From the NCBI GenBank assembly GCA_947371865.1, contig CANBRH010000002.1:4812-68811 (forward strand): a stretch of DNA of 64,000 bases, in the 5' to 3' direction. Source of the DNA: Actinomycetota bacterium. Its GTDB lineage: Bacteria > Actinomycetota > Actinomycetes > Nanopelagicales > Nanopelagicaceae. Below, one piece after another: positions 1-8,447 of this stretch (positions are counted from its first letter, which is position 1; each line of letters starts with the position of its first letter). Under the pieces are notes generated by a model. That model was not told the DNA's origin. It made no database searches and saw only the letters and a list, made by a program, of their open reading frames with translations. A program made the translations under genes and the position numbers.

Positions 1-495
1 TTGCTCGACATATTCAAAGACTTTTCCAAAGCGCAAGTGATAATCGTGCAAATTCAAAAGCGCTTGTTGCAACGACCAACCACCATTTACGTCGAGTCGG
101 ATCTTGGCATCTGGGACTTCCTCTAGAGCCGCTTCCACTAAATAGTGATCGTTTTCGAAATCATCAATCTTTATTTTGATCGTTGTGCAACCAGGAAAGC
201 GCGCCAATACTTCCGGCACTTTTTCTGCTGAAACTCTGGGCAACGTGGCATTAACTTTTACTTCGCCCCGCAGAAGTCTGGGCCACTCTTGATACGCCCC
301 TTCAACCGCAGCTTTTAGCCACGTTCTCGCCTCATTGTTGTCATATTCCAGAAATGGTGAAAATTCGCTCCAACCCGCGGGCCCACGAAAGAGCGCCGCT
401 TCCCGCACATTGATTCCACGGAAATCAGTTCGAGTAGGAATGGCAACTACGATGAAGTCGTTAAAGACTTCCCGGAATTGGGCTGCCGAACTCAT
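1..495 (-). CDS. menC: o-succinylbenzoate synthase, C-terminus cut by window edge
   Basis: Reading from an ATG at 495 towards base 1, the frame stays open for 165 codons and runs off the window. The protein begins MSSAAQFREVFNDF and contains KIKIDDF (about residue 110) and then a DVNGGW segment and FEYVEQ just before the edge. This is the enolase-superfamily layout of MenC: the lysine pair of the KxK motif, then the first metal-binding Asp. MenC dehydrates SHCHC to o-succinylbenzoate in menaquinone synthesis. It precedes menB on the same strand with a 6-base gap to the menB stop, so the two are probably co-transcribed. The remaining barrel and second metal ligands lie outside the window. Confidence 0.85.
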   Translation of the reverse strand, partial: MSSAAQFREVFNDFIVVAIPTRTDFRGINVREAALFRGPAGWSEFSPFLEYDNNEARTWLKAAVEGAYQEWPRLLRGEVKVNATLPRVSAEKVPEVLARFPGCTTIKIKIDDFENDHYLVEAALEEVPDAKIRLDVNGGWSLQQALLNLHDYHLRFGKVFEYVEQ

Positions 496-501
496 CGAGA
501 T

Positions 502-1380
502 TTAAGGACGCTTTGGAAACTTGTCGAAGTTTGGCAAACGCTTCTCTTTGTAAGCATCGCGACCTTCTTGCCCTTCTTCCGATAAATAGAAGAGCAGAGT
601 GGCATCGCCTGCTAGTTGTTGGACCCCGGCTAGGCCATCGTCTGCAGCATTAAGCCCTGCCTTCAAGAGACGAAGCGCCATAGGCGAGTGACGCAACATT
701 TCACGGCACCAAGAAACTGTCTCTGCTTCTAACTCTGCAACCGGCACAACGGTATTAACCAGTCCCATATCGAGTGCTTCTTGCGCATCGTATTGACGGC
801 ACAAGAACCAAATTTCGCGCGCTTTCTTCTGTCCAATATGTGCAGCTAATAATCCAGCTCCGTATCCGCCGTCGAATGAGCCAACCATTGGGCCGGTCTG
901 CCCGAACTTGGCGTTGTCAGCCGCAATGGTTATGTCACAGACAACGTGCAGTACGTGCCCGCCGCCGACGGCCCAACCTGCCACCATCGCAACAACAGGC
1001 TTTGGTAGACGACGAATTTGGATTTGTAGATCGAGAACGTTGAGACGTCCGATTCCTTTCTTAGCCAAAGCATCAGAACCTAAGTAACCATCATCGCCGC
1101 GCACATTGATATCTCCGCCCGAGCAAAATGCTTCGGTGCCTGCACCGGAAAAAATAACAACGCCTACGCGTTCGTCATCGCGAGCTAAGGAAAAGGCTTC
1201 TTGTAATTCAAAAAGCGTTTGAGGCCGGAAGGCGTTATGAACTTCGGGACGGTTAATAGTTATTTTTGCCATGCCTTCAGCAACTAAATAGGTAATGTCG
1301 CTAAAAGCTTCGCTACCCTCCCCAACTTGCCAATCAGGAATCGTCCGTGCGCCTGGTTCACGTTTAAACGGCTTGCTCAC
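502..1380 (-). CDS. menB: 1,4-dihydroxy-2-naphthoyl-CoA synthase
   Basis: This crotonase-fold enzyme closes the second naphthoquinone ring, converting o-succinylbenzoyl-CoA to DHNA-CoA. The 292-residue protein has the oxyanion-hole segment CSGGD (86-90), the crotonase signature GWAVGGGH (135-142) and the MenB-specific GSFDGGYG (167-174), and ends in [11 protein letters not shown]. The frame is open far upstream to 1968, but that part is the antisense of menE. I chose GTG at 1380 because it has AGGGGG placed 4-9 bases before it and because the family N-terminus fits. It is divergent from menE with about 40 bp between start codons. Confidence 0.96.
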   Translation of the reverse strand: MSKPFKREPGARTIPDWQVGEGSEAFSDITYLVAEGMAKITINRPEVHNAFRPQTLFELQEAFSLARDDERVGVVIFSGAGTEAFCSGGDINVRGDDGYLGSDALAKKGIGRLNVLDLQIQIRRLPKPVVAMVAGWAVGGGHVLHVVCDITIAADNAKFGQTGPMVGSFDGGYGAGLLAAHIGQKKAREIWFLCRQYDAQEALDMGLVNTVVPVAELEAETVSWCREMLRHSPMALRLLKAGLNAADDGLAGVQQLAGDATLLFYLSEEGQEGRDAYKEKRLPNFDKFPKRP

Positions 1381-1405
1381 ATTTCCCCCTTGAAAAAGAT
1401 ATGGA

Positions 1406-1411
1406 TAGCCT
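1406..1411 (+). promoter_or_regulatory. -10 hexamer of menE (leaderless type)
   Basis: TAGCCT lies nine bases before the ATG at 1421. A transcript starting about seven bases downstream would leave almost no leader. It would also exclude the in-frame GTG at 1415 as a start. The element sits inside the short menB/menE divergent gap. Confidence 0.45.
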
Positions 1412-1420
1412 ACGGTGACC

Positions 1421-2518
1421 ATGGATATTTCGTCACAACGACCGTTGCTCCACACCCTCGACGAGTGGTCGATCCCGCAGAAGACTGAAGCCCTTTTCCA
1501 TGCGATTCGGGATTCTGGACCGGCTCTCGCCTTTGGGCCAGTAGGTCGTGTATTTGTCGATCTTGGCACCGCTCTTGTGCTCACGACATCTGGAACCACG
1601 GGCATTGCCAAGGAAGTTGCGCTCTCCAGCAAGGCTCTAGTTGCCTCTGCACAAGCGGCCCATAAATACCTAGGTGCAAAGAGCGGGCAGCGCTGGTCAC
1701 TCCTTCTCCCCACTACCCACATTGCCGGCATCAATGTTTTGATTCGTTCGATCGAATTAGGAACGACTCCAATCGACAATCGCACTCGCGATGAATATAC
1801 AGATGCAGATTTTGTTGCCATAGTCCCAACCCAACTGCACCGAGCGCTTCGTGGCGACGACAAACTTTTGAAACACCTGCAAAGTGCACAAGCTGTTCTA
1901 GTTGGCGGTGCCGCTGCCAGCGATGAACTCGTTTCAGAAGCAAAAGCGCAAGGAATTCGCGTTGTCACTACCTACGGGATGACTGAAACTTCTGGTGGAT
2001 GTATTTACGATGGCCAACCTCTTCCAGGTGTTGAAGTTCGAATAAATGCCGGCGGAGCTATTGAGATCTCTGGCCCCATGCTGGCAAGCGACTACCTAAA
2101 TCAGCACGACCTGTGGAGCCAAGTAACGAGTGATGGTTGGTTTACAACCAGCGATCTAGGAGTAGTCGAGAATGGCAAAGTCCGGGTACTCGGCCGAAAT
2201 GATGACCAGATCATCTCCGGTGGAATCAAGATCTCATTGAGCACAATCGAAAGCGAACTTCTTAAGACTTTTCCGCAACAAAGATTCATGGCTTTCTCTT
2301 TAGAAGATATCGAATGGGGCGAAATCCTCTGCCTGGCTTCAGATGGGGCGATCGATGAAAAAGAAGTTGGTGATCATCTCGCCAGCGTCTTTGGTAACTA
2401 TGCAATCCCAAAAGAGTTTCATCAATTAGCGGAACTTCCCATAAAAGGCATTGGGAAGCCCGATCGAATTAGACTTGTCGAGTTGGTTATGTCGAAGAAA
2501 GATGCGGAGCACAATTAA
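1421..2518 (+). CDS. menE: o-succinylbenzoate-CoA ligase
   Basis: This adenylate-forming enzyme activates o-succinylbenzoate with ATP and CoA, the step before MenB. The 365-residue protein carries the phosphate-binding loop [12 protein letters not shown] (55-66), [10 protein letters not shown] (184-193), TSDLG (243-247), the hinge segment [15 protein letters not shown] (258-272) and the C-terminal catalytic lysine region GIGKPDR. The length fits the compact actinobacterial MenE. A GTG six bases upstream (1415) is an alternative start, but a TAGCCT promoter element at 1406 favours the ATG. The stop overlaps the menA start by one base (TAATG), so menE and menA are translationally coupled. Confidence 0.93.
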   Translation: MDISSQRPLLHTLDEWSIPQKTEALFHAIRDSGPALAFGPVGRVFVDLGTALVLTTSGTTGIAKEVALSSKALVASAQAAHKYLGAKSGQRWSLLLPTTHIAGINVLIRSIELGTTPIDNRTRDEYTDADFVAIVPTQLHRALRGDDKLLKHLQSAQAVLVGGAAASDELVSEAKAQGIRVVTTYGMTETSGGCIYDGQPLPGVEVRINAGGAIEISGPMLASDYLNQHDLWSQVTSDGWFTTSDLGVVENGKVRVLGRNDDQIISGGIKISLSTIESELLKTFPQQRFMAFSLEDIEWGEILCLASDGAIDEKEVGDHLASVFGNYAIPKEFHQLAELPIKGIGKPDRIRLVELVMSKKDAEHN

Positions 2519-3378
2519 TGAAGAAGTGGCTTCAAGGGGCTAGACCTCGAACCCTGCCTGCTGCGATCGCACCTGTGCTCGTCGGCACTTCGCTCCACCA
2601 TTCACATGGCCATTCCATAAATTGGGTCAATGCTTTGCTCGCACTTTCCGTAAGTCTGTTGCTGCAGATCGCCGTTAACTACGCCAACGATTACTCCGAT
2701 GGCGTACGTGGTACCGATGAAGTCCGAGTTGGCCCGGTTCGTCTCGTTGCCAGCGGTTTAGCAACGGCTACTTCCGTCAAAAAAGCGGCTTATCTAACTT
2801 TCACCTTGGCAGCAGTCTTGGGTGTCACCCTCGCGCTACGAACATCGCTCTGGTTAATCGCAGTCGGCGCTGTCGCAATTTTGGCGGCTTGGACATATAC
2901 CGGCGGCAGCAAGCCTTATGGCTATCAAGGGTTTGGTGAAATTTCTGTTTTTGTTTTCTTCGGTTTGGTCGCCACGATGGGAAGTTATTTTGCGCAATCC
3001 CAAGAACTCACTTGGGAGAGTTTCCTGGTAGCCATTCCGGTCGGCGCGCTCTCGTGCGCCTTGCTTGCCATAAATAACTTGCGTGACCTGCCTAAGGATG
3101 CACTTGTTGGAAAATTGACCCTGGCAGTTCGATTGGGAGAATCCAAGGCTCGCTATTTCTTCATCAGTCTGCTGGTCATCGCACATCTGACCGTTTTGTT
3201 AGCAGTAGTCATCTCCCCTTGGGTTTTGGTCAGCATTTTCCTGATTCCGGTGACCATTCAAATCTCTCAGCGAATTCTCGCTGGCGCCGAAGGGAAAGCG
3301 CTCATTCCCTTGCTCGGTAACACCGCCCGCCTGCAATTATTGCTATCCACAACCTTGGCGGTCGCGCTCTTCATCTAA
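2518..3378 (+). CDS. menA: 1,4-dihydroxy-2-naphthoate polyprenyltransferase
   Basis: This UbiA-superfamily membrane enzyme attaches the polyprenyl tail to DHNA, giving demethylmenaquinone. The 286-residue protein is mostly membrane-spanning. The two aspartate-rich prenyl-diphosphate/Mg sites are visible: NYANDYSDGVRGTDE (54-68) and NNLRDLPKD (186-194). The N-terminus [20 protein letters not shown] is typical of MenA. It follows menE with a one-base overlap and is followed after 18 bases by a small membrane protein, so menE-menA-PLDc_N-NUDIX forms one run. Confidence 0.95.
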   Translation: MKKWLQGARPRTLPAAIAPVLVGTSLHHSHGHSINWVNALLALSVSLLLQIAVNYANDYSDGVRGTDEVRVGPVRLVASGLATATSVKKAAYLTFTLAAVLGVTLALRTSLWLIAVGAVAILAAWTYTGGSKPYGYQGFGEISVFVFFGLVATMGSYFAQSQELTWESFLVAIPVGALSCALLAINNLRDLPKDALVGKLTLAVRLGESKARYFFISLLVIAHLTVLLAVVISPWVLVSIFLIPVTIQISQRILAGAEGKALIPLLGNTARLQLLLSTTLAVALFI

Positions 3379-3383
3379 GCGGC

Positions 3384-3389
3384 TAAACT
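3384..3389 (+). promoter_or_regulatory. -10 hexamer before the small PLDc_N gene
   Basis: TAAACT lies seven bases before the ATG at 3397, in the 18-base gap after menA. No purine-rich ribosome site is present there, so this gene may be transcribed leaderless from its own promoter as well as from menE/menA. Confidence 0.35.
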
Positions 3390-3396
3390 AAACACC

Positions 3397-3651
3397 ATGC
3401 GCATTCTTCTCTACGTCATCCCGCTCGCAATAACTCTCTATGCGCTCTTTGATGTCGCCAGCACTCCTCAGGATCAAGTACGAAATCTGCCTAAGTGGGC
3501 TTGGTTGATTATCGTTATTCTCTTTGAACTTCTTGGCGCCATTGGCTGGTTTATTGCAGGCCGCCCCAAGAAAGTTGCCGGTCCCGGATACCGCAGACCC
3601 GGTCGCGTCCTGCCTCCCGATGATGATCCGGATTTTCTTAAGAACCTGTGA
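3397..3651 (+). CDS. small PLDc_N-domain membrane protein
   Basis: The 84-residue protein has two membrane segments (about 3-19 and 31-51) separated by a short polar loop with WAWLIIVILFELLGAIGWF, the hallmark of the phospholipase D/nuclease N-terminal (PLDc_N) domain. It ends in a proline-rich tail with DDDPDFLKNL. Stand-alone PLDc_N proteins are frequent in actinobacteria and have no assigned biochemical role; no catalytic domain follows here. Its stop overlaps the NUDIX start (GTGA), indicating coupling. Confidence 0.8.
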   Translation: MRILLYVIPLAITLYALFDVASTPQDQVRNLPKWAWLIIVILFELLGAIGWFIAGRPKKVAGPGYRRPGRVLPPDDDPDFLKNL

Positions 3652-4145
3652 CATCTGACTTTCAAATCCGTCATGCGGTAAGAATTCTCTTAGTCGATGA
3701 ATTAAATCGCTTATTTCTATTCAAAATGATGGATCCCGCCAAGCCCAAGGAATTCTTTTGGTGTCCCGTCGGTGGAGGTATTGAATCGGGAGAATCGGCA
3801 GTAAAAGCTGCAAGACGCGAAGTGGCCGAGGAAACGGGAATGCCAGACCTTGACTTAGGTCCACACATTTGGAATCGCCAAGCAAAGTATTCATTCAACG
3901 GGAACAAGGTCAATTCGATCGAAACTTGGTTCTTGGCACGCGTTAAAAACTTTGAGATTGATACCTCAAAATTTTCTGATCTGGAACGAGAAGTCATTCT
4001 CGATCACCGCTGGTGGAGTTCAGAGGAATTGTTAACTACTCAGGACCTGCTGACCCCTCGTAACCTTCCCTCTCTGTTTAGGGAACTCCTCGTCAATGGT
4101 TCGCCAAATGTGCCGATCCAGCTCGAACTCGAAGATCACTTTTGA
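3648..4145 (+). CDS. NUDIX hydrolase
   Basis: The 165-residue protein has a complete Nudix box at residues 43-65: G43, five residues, E49, seven residues, then R57-E58-V59-A60-E61-E62-T63-G64-M65. It should cleave a nucleoside diphosphate linked to another moiety with Mg2+; the substrate cannot be read from sequence. It starts with GTG overlapping the stop of the preceding membrane protein by four bases. Its stop is only four bases from the convergent ccsB stop, so no terminator fits between them. Confidence 0.9.
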   Translation: MTSDFQIRHAVRILLVDELNRLFLFKMMDPAKPKEFFWCPVGGGIESGESAVKAARREVAEETGMPDLDLGPHIWNRQAKYSFNGNKVNSIETWFLARVKNFEIDTSKFSDLEREVILDHRWWSSEELLTTQDLLTPRNLPSLFRELLVNGSPNVPIQLELEDHF

Positions 4146-4149
4146 ACTT

Positions 4150-5046
4150 CTACAAACCGGAATACGTGTGGCGCCCAGTTCCCCAAATATTGACGTAGAC
4201 ATAGTTAAACAAGAAGGTTGATCCAGCGAATAGACAGAGCCAAGCAGCGCGACGTCCGCGCCATCCAATGGTTACGCGCGCATGTAAGTAAGCGGCGTAT
4301 GCCACCCAGGTAATGAAAGCCCAAGTCTCTTTGGGATCCCATCCCCAGTAACGACCCCAGGCGGATTCAGCCCAGATCGCTCCGGCAATAACGGCAAAGG
4401 TCCAGAGTGGAAATACAAAAGCAACCAAGCGATAAGAGAGCTGATCCAGCGCTTCTAAAGTTGGCAGGCGGAGCGCCCAAGTAGGACGTGGACCTTTCTT
4501 TTCGATGTTATCCAGAATTAAATAAGTGCCCGCAACCGCATTTGCGAGTAGGAATACTCCGCCAGAAACAATCGCGGCAGATACGTGAATAGCCAGCCAC
4601 GTGGATTTAAGCGCAGGTACTAAAGGTGCGCTTGGGCGATACAAAACTGTGACGGCTGTTCCAAGAGTAAGAAGAACTGCGAAAGAGATGGGTAGACCTA
4701 GCCAACGGAGGCGATATCGGATTACTCCAAAAATGTAAGCACCCGTGACAGCAAAGGCACCTGTTATGGAGAACTCATACATATTGCCCCACGGCACGCG
4801 CTGGGCAGAGAGTCCACGGAAAAGCACACCACCAAAAAGGAAGAAGAGAGCCAAGAGCATCATGATGGAACCGATGCGGCCACTCTTTGTTGTGCGCGTA
4901 AAATCAAAATCGGTCTTGTCGTTATCGTCATTGTTCTTCATCGAGAAGGCAACTTCAGTTGCATATGCGAAGAAGGCAATCGTCACCAACACCATCGCTG
5001 AATAGATGGAGTAGTTCGAAAGATATGCGTAACTTCTGGAAGACAA
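4150..5046 (-). CDS. ccsB: cytochrome c-type biogenesis protein CcsB (CcsA/ResC-like heme handler)
   Basis: This polytopic membrane protein works with ResB to carry heme across the membrane and attach it to apocytochrome c (system II). The 298-residue protein has about eight membrane segments, the tryptophan-rich heme motif WGRYWGWDPKE (230-240) and conserved histidines near 154, 255 and 293. I took a TTG start at 5046: it lies two bases after the resB stop and has GAAGGGG about six bases upstream, and no in-frame ATG is nearby. A charged, Asn/Asp-rich cytoplasmic loop (37-50) is a local peculiarity. It is last in the phosphatase-tlpA-ccdA-resB-ccsB run. Confidence 0.93.
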   Translation of the reverse strand: MSSRSYAYLSNYSIYSAMVLVTIAFFAYATEVAFSMKNNDDNDKTDFDFTRTTKSGRIGSIMMLLALFFLFGGVLFRGLSAQRVPWGNMYEFSITGAFAVTGAYIFGVIRYRLRWLGLPISFAVLLTLGTAVTVLYRPSAPLVPALKSTWLAIHVSAAIVSGGVFLLANAVAGTYLILDNIEKKGPRPTWALRLPTLEALDQLSYRLVAFVFPLWTFAVIAGAIWAESAWGRYWGWDPKETWAFITWVAYAAYLHARVTIGWRGRRAAWLCLFAGSTFLFNYVYVNIWGTGRHTYSGL

Positions 5047-5048
5047 AA

Positions 5049-6506
5049 TTACCCCTTCAATTCTTTGGATAGTTGGTCGATCTCTTCTTTCAATCCGGTC
5101 ATGCCATTCTTAGCTAGACCGGCAATTTCGACTGTATCGCCAATCTTGATCCAAATTCTGCGCTGACGTGTGAAGAGCGAGATAAGCAGTCCAAGGACTG
5201 CCAATATCGCACCCAGCAATGCGTACATTTTCCCAGGATCATCAACAATCTGCAGATTGACCCAAGACTTCACGCCTTCAAAGGTGATGGTGCCTTCTCC
5301 GAAGTTGTAGGTCTGATTTAACCCCAAAGATTTCAGACCGATACGCGTCATCTTCGAGGTATCTATCCGATAAACCGATTGGGGTATTCCACTATCCAGG
5401 CCAAGGTTGCCCGCCCAGACCGAGACCAGCAATCTGGGATCCAGAGCTTCGGGATAGGCCGAAAAGGCACCGCGCTTGGAATCACGTGCCGCCGTTGGAA
5501 CGAAGGTGGCCACAAAGCCAATTTGTGGGGACATATCTGGAACCTTGATGGCGCCAAGTGAGGTCAAGTTGGCATCTTGAGGCAAGAAGGCAACCGGCCC
5601 TTCAAAAACTAATTTTCCACTCTTGTCGTGAATGGCAACTACGGGGGAATAACCATTGGCCTGAAGGTAAATCTTGGTACTGGCATAAGTAAGAGGCGAA
5701 TTGACCTTGATGATCTTGGTCTCTTCCTTGGAACCGATGGGGTTTGATGCGCTAACCGTTAACTTGTAATCGGTTGGGGCATTCGTCGCAGGATCGTATG
5801 TGGCTACAAAATCTGTGACTTTCAGCGAAAATGGAATGAGAGAACCTTCTGATTGGAATTTTCCAAAGGAAAGTGTGTCATACGAAGTTGGAGTGTTAAT
5901 AAATCTTTCACCCACGTTGAGGATCGCTTCCCCTTTTGAACCAAAAAGAGATCCAACTCCGACTGCGACCAGAATTAGAAGCAATGAAAGGTGAAAGAGA
6001 AGATTTCCGGTTTCGCGCAAATAACCCTTTTCGGCTGAGATTGAATTTTCTTCGCGGCGAATCCGAAATCGATTCTTTTTCAACCACTTTTCAGATTTAT
6101 CCAAAGCCACGGCAGGGTTTCCATTGACAGTTGCGTAAAACTCCATGCGATCAAGAAACTTGGGAGTTAACGGTGGTTGTGCACCAACCGCCTTCAGATG
6201 CGAAAAAGTTCTTGGCAAAACGCAACCGACAAGAGAGATGAAGAGCAAGAGATAGATGGCGCTAAACCAAGGCGAACTGTAAACATCAAAAAGTTTGATG
6301 GCATCCATCCACTTTGCCAGGCCAGGGTTTTGCGTAAAGAACTCTTGCACCTTCATAGGGTTTTGAGTTCGTTGCGGAAAGATAGACCCTGGAATCGCGG
6401 CGACACCGAGAAGCAGAAGCAAAATAAGCGCGACGCGCATGCTGGTGAGTTGGCGCCAGATCCAGCGCAGGACCCCGACTGAACTTAACTCTGGAATATC
6501 TGACAT
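5049..6506 (-). CDS. resB: cytochrome c biogenesis protein ResB
   Basis: ResB (Ccs1) is the partner of CcsB in system II heme attachment. The 485-residue protein has three N-terminal membrane segments (about 22-40, 83-99, 168-190), a large extracytoplasmic domain of some 230 residues, and a fourth segment (about 430-452) followed by a basic cytoplasmic tail with RQRRIWIKIG. This matches the family. Its ATG abuts the ccdA stop (TAAATG), and ccsB starts two bases after its own stop, so the three are translated from one message. Confidence 0.95.
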   Translation of the reverse strand: MSDIPELSSVGVLRWIWRQLTSMRVALILLLLLGVAAIPGSIFPQRTQNPMKVQEFFTQNPGLAKWMDAIKLFDVYSSPWFSAIYLLLFISLVGCVLPRTFSHLKAVGAQPPLTPKFLDRMEFYATVNGNPAVALDKSEKWLKKNRFRIRREENSISAEKGYLRETGNLLFHLSLLLILVAVGVGSLFGSKGEAILNVGERFINTPTSYDTLSFGKFQSEGSLIPFSLKVTDFVATYDPATNAPTDYKLTVSASNPIGSKEETKIIKVNSPLTYASTKIYLQANGYSPVVAIHDKSGKLVFEGPVAFLPQDANLTSLGAIKVPDMSPQIGFVATFVPTAARDSKRGAFSAYPEALDPRLLVSVWAGNLGLDSGIPQSVYRIDTSKMTRIGLKSLGLNQTYNFGEGTITFEGVKSWVNLQIVDDPGKMYALLGAILAVLGLLISLFTRQRRIWIKIGDTVEIAGLAKNGMTGLKEEIDQLSKELKG

Positions 6507-7250
6507 TTAAATCACCGGGATAAAGCCAGAGATGAGATCGCGCACTGAATTCATTACGTGGTTCCACATTCCAGTAACCTGCAAGATGCCGATAATAATA
6601 AGGAATATCCCGCCGAACCTGGTGAGCAAATTCCCGTGTTTAGAAATCGCACGGCGCAATCTTTGAGATTGATCAAAGAAAATTCCCACCAATACAAATG
6701 GGATACCCAGGCCAAGGCAATACGCGACACTGAGAATGGCTCCACGCACTGCGCTAGAACTTTCAAACGAGAGCGCTTGGACTGCACCCAAAGTAGGTCC
6801 AATACACGGAGTCCAACCGATTCCGAAAAGGAAACCCAAAATAGGGGCTCCGACCAAACCAGCTTTGATCTTCCATGTGGGTTTAAACGAGCGATAGAAG
6901 CGTTGATTGAAGAGAAAAACTACGCCCATTCCAATCGTTAGCGCGCCAAGAATGACCGAAATCCAAGTTGAATGGTTGGAGATGGTCGAGCCCAGCCCAC
7001 CAAAGAGGGCGCCATAGGAAATGAAGAGAACTGAAAATCCCGAGACGAAGAGTATCGATCCGAGAGCGACGCGACCACGTGTTCTGGTTTCTGTCATACC
7101 CGCGGCATAAGAAAGATAGCCAGGTACAAGTGGAATAACACATGGGGAAAAGAAAGAAATCAATCCTGCAAGCGCCGCGACAAGAATCGCCGCCAAAACG
7201 TTTCCATCAAAAATTTGATTGACGAGAAAATCATGCATGTCGGGGATCAC
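6507..7250 (-). CDS. ccdA: CcdA-type thiol-disulfide transporter
   Basis: CcdA passes electrons from cytoplasmic thioredoxin across the membrane to keep extracytoplasmic thiol proteins reduced for heme attachment. The 247-residue protein has six membrane segments. The two redox cysteines sit in FFSPCVIPLVPGYLSYA (C37) and GWTPCIGP (C149), as in the family. The ATG at 7250 makes it overlap tlpA by 20 bases; a second in-frame ATG at 7238 is possible and would shorten the overlap. It lies between its likely electron acceptor TlpA and its beneficiary ResB. Confidence 0.94.
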   Translation of the reverse strand: MIPDMHDFLVNQIFDGNVLAAILVAALAGLISFFSPCVIPLVPGYLSYAAGMTETRTRGRVALGSILFVSGFSVLFISYGALFGGLGSTISNHSTWISVILGALTIGMGVVFLFNQRFYRSFKPTWKIKAGLVGAPILGFLFGIGWTPCIGPTLGAVQALSFESSSAVRGAILSVAYCLGLGIPFVLVGIFFDQSQRLRRAISKHGNLLTRFGGIFLIIIGILQVTGMWNHVMNSVRDLISGFIPVI

Positions 7251-7779
7251 CGGAAACTTTGTTGATTAAGTCGGTTAACAAGCCAACGGTAACTGCGCCA
7301 CTAATGCGAGCGGCAACATATCCCGAAGAATCTATTATTAACGTGGTTGGAATTGCGTTTGGTGGAAGTGAACCACGAAATGAGGCAAGTACTGAATCAT
7401 CTGTGATAGTTGGATATGTCAACTTAAATCGTTCTATAAATGACCGTGCCGCCGTTATGTTGTCACGGGTAAGAACCCCAATAAATTGCACTTTGGTAAA
7501 TTTCTGAGACAACGCTTGAAGAGTTGGTGCTTCTGCCCGACAAGGTGAACACCACGATGCCCATACGTTGAGAACTATGACTTTATTGCTCGGTGAAGAA
7601 AAAGATTCACCAGTGATCGTTGTTCCCGAAATTGTTGGTGCCAATTTTCGATCAGTCGCTTTGATGTAAACGGCGGCGCCAGAGCCAGAAATAAATTTAT
7701 TTTGATTGGGAGAGGAGACGCCTCCCCCGCATCCGGATAGAAGTAAAACTCCTATGAGCGGAGCAACTAGTTTCTTCAT
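7231..7779 (-). CDS. TlpA/ResA-like thioredoxin lipoprotein
   Basis: This is a membrane-anchored extracytoplasmic thioredoxin that probably reduces the CxxCH cysteines of apocytochrome c. The 182-residue protein has a lipoprotein signal peptide with lipobox LLSGC (Cys17) and a redox motif NVWASWCSPC (active-site C77-S-P-C80), followed by a cis-proline region near IPTTLIID. Its start overlaps the stop of the upstream phosphatase by four bases (ATGA). Position next to ccdA fits the usual actinobacterial c-type maturation order. Confidence 0.92.
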   Translation of the reverse strand: MKKLVAPLIGVLLLSGCGGGVSSPNQNKFISGSGAAVYIKATDRKLAPTISGTTITGESFSSPSNKVIVLNVWASWCSPCRAEAPTLQALSQKFTKVQFIGVLTRDNITAARSFIERFKLTYPTITDDSVLASFRGSLPPNAIPTTLIIDSSGYVAARISGAVTVGLLTDLINKVSGDPRHA

Positions 7780-8396
7780 GTGGTCGGCAGCAAATGCTTC
7801 GCTGGCTCGGTGTAGTAGAAATCGCTGACCATGCCGTCATCATCCAATACAAAACTGGTAACCGAGGCCAAAGTACATTGGCGCTTACGGGGATCGTGCA
7901 ACATGCTGCGACCTTCGATTTGCGAGCGCAAAATCCAAATCGGCAATTGATGCGAGACGCACAAAGCATCTTTTCCGCCCGCTGCATCGCGCGCGGCAAA
8001 GAGGGCGCCCAACATGCGGTTGATTTGCTGGTCATAGGGCTCGCCCCAGGACGGCTTCCATGGGTTGTACAGGTGCTTCCACGAGCGGGGATGGCGCAGA
8101 ACGCCGCTGCCAAATTCGAACTTTTGCCCTTCAAAGATATTGGTGGCTTCGATTAATCGATCCTCGGTGATGATAGGCAGACCGTGGGCGGCAGCCACGG
8201 GGGCGGCGGTCTCCTGGGCACGCTGAAGTGGCGAGGCCAAAATGGCCCCCAAATCCAAAGATGTTGACCAATCAGCCACCACGTTGGCCATCTCTTGGCC
8301 GCGAGTAGATAAGCGCCAGCCCGGTTGGCGGCCATAAAGGATTTTCTCTGGATTTTCGACCTCGCCATGGCGGAGAAAGTGGATGGTCGGGCTCAT
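7776..8396 (-). CDS. histidine phosphatase family protein (phosphoglycerate mutase-like)
   Basis: The 206-residue protein has the phosphohistidine motif LRHGE (H10), catalytic acid region LIEATN (E83) and the second histidine in CVSHQLP (H149). It hydrolyses or transfers a phosphate through a His intermediate; the substrate is unknown. It is the usual first gene before tlpA-ccdA-resB-ccsB in actinobacteria (the Rv0525-Rv0529 order in M. tuberculosis), though no link to cytochrome maturation is established. The frame is open to 8675, but ATG at 8396 is chosen because TATAGT lies seven bases upstream and the RHG motif then falls at the family position. Confidence 0.92.
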   Translation of the reverse strand: MSPTIHFLRHGEVENPEKILYGRQPGWRLSTRGQEMANVVADWSTSLDLGAILASPLQRAQETAAPVAAAHGLPIITEDRLIEATNIFEGQKFEFGSGVLRHPRSWKHLYNPWKPSWGEPYDQQINRMLGALFAARDAAGGKDALCVSHQLPIWILRSQIEGRSMLHDPRKRQCTLASVTSFVLDDDGMVSDFYYTEPAKHLLPTT

Positions 8397-8403
8397 AGCC
8401 GTA

Positions 8404-8409
8404 ACTATA
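8404..8409 (-). promoter_or_regulatory. -10 hexamer of the cytochrome c maturation operon
   Basis: On the minus strand TATAGT ends seven bases before the ATG at 8396, with no ribosome site in between. This is a near-consensus -10 placed for a leaderless transcript that would drive the phosphatase-tlpA-ccdA-resB-ccsB run. Confidence 0.55.
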
Positions 8410-8435
8410 AAGGAGCCCTCAGGCCACCGCTTCGC

Positions 8436-8441
8436 TAGGGT
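8436..8441 (+). promoter_or_regulatory. -10 hexamer of the HAD phosphatase gene
   Basis: TAGGGT lies six bases before the ATG at 8448, without a ribosome site. It is divergent from the TATAGT element at 8404-8409. Confidence 0.4.
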
Positions 8442-8447
8442 TGGGAT

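Noticed and set aside
774..1043. 89-residue plus-strand frame
   Set aside because: It is the antisense of menB, whose protein sequence is clearly conserved in the other strand.
7000..7260. Possible frameshift or fusion between tlpA and ccdA because of their 20-base overlap
   Set aside because: Both proteins have complete family N- and C-termini, and an alternative ccdA ATG at 7238 shortens the overlap.
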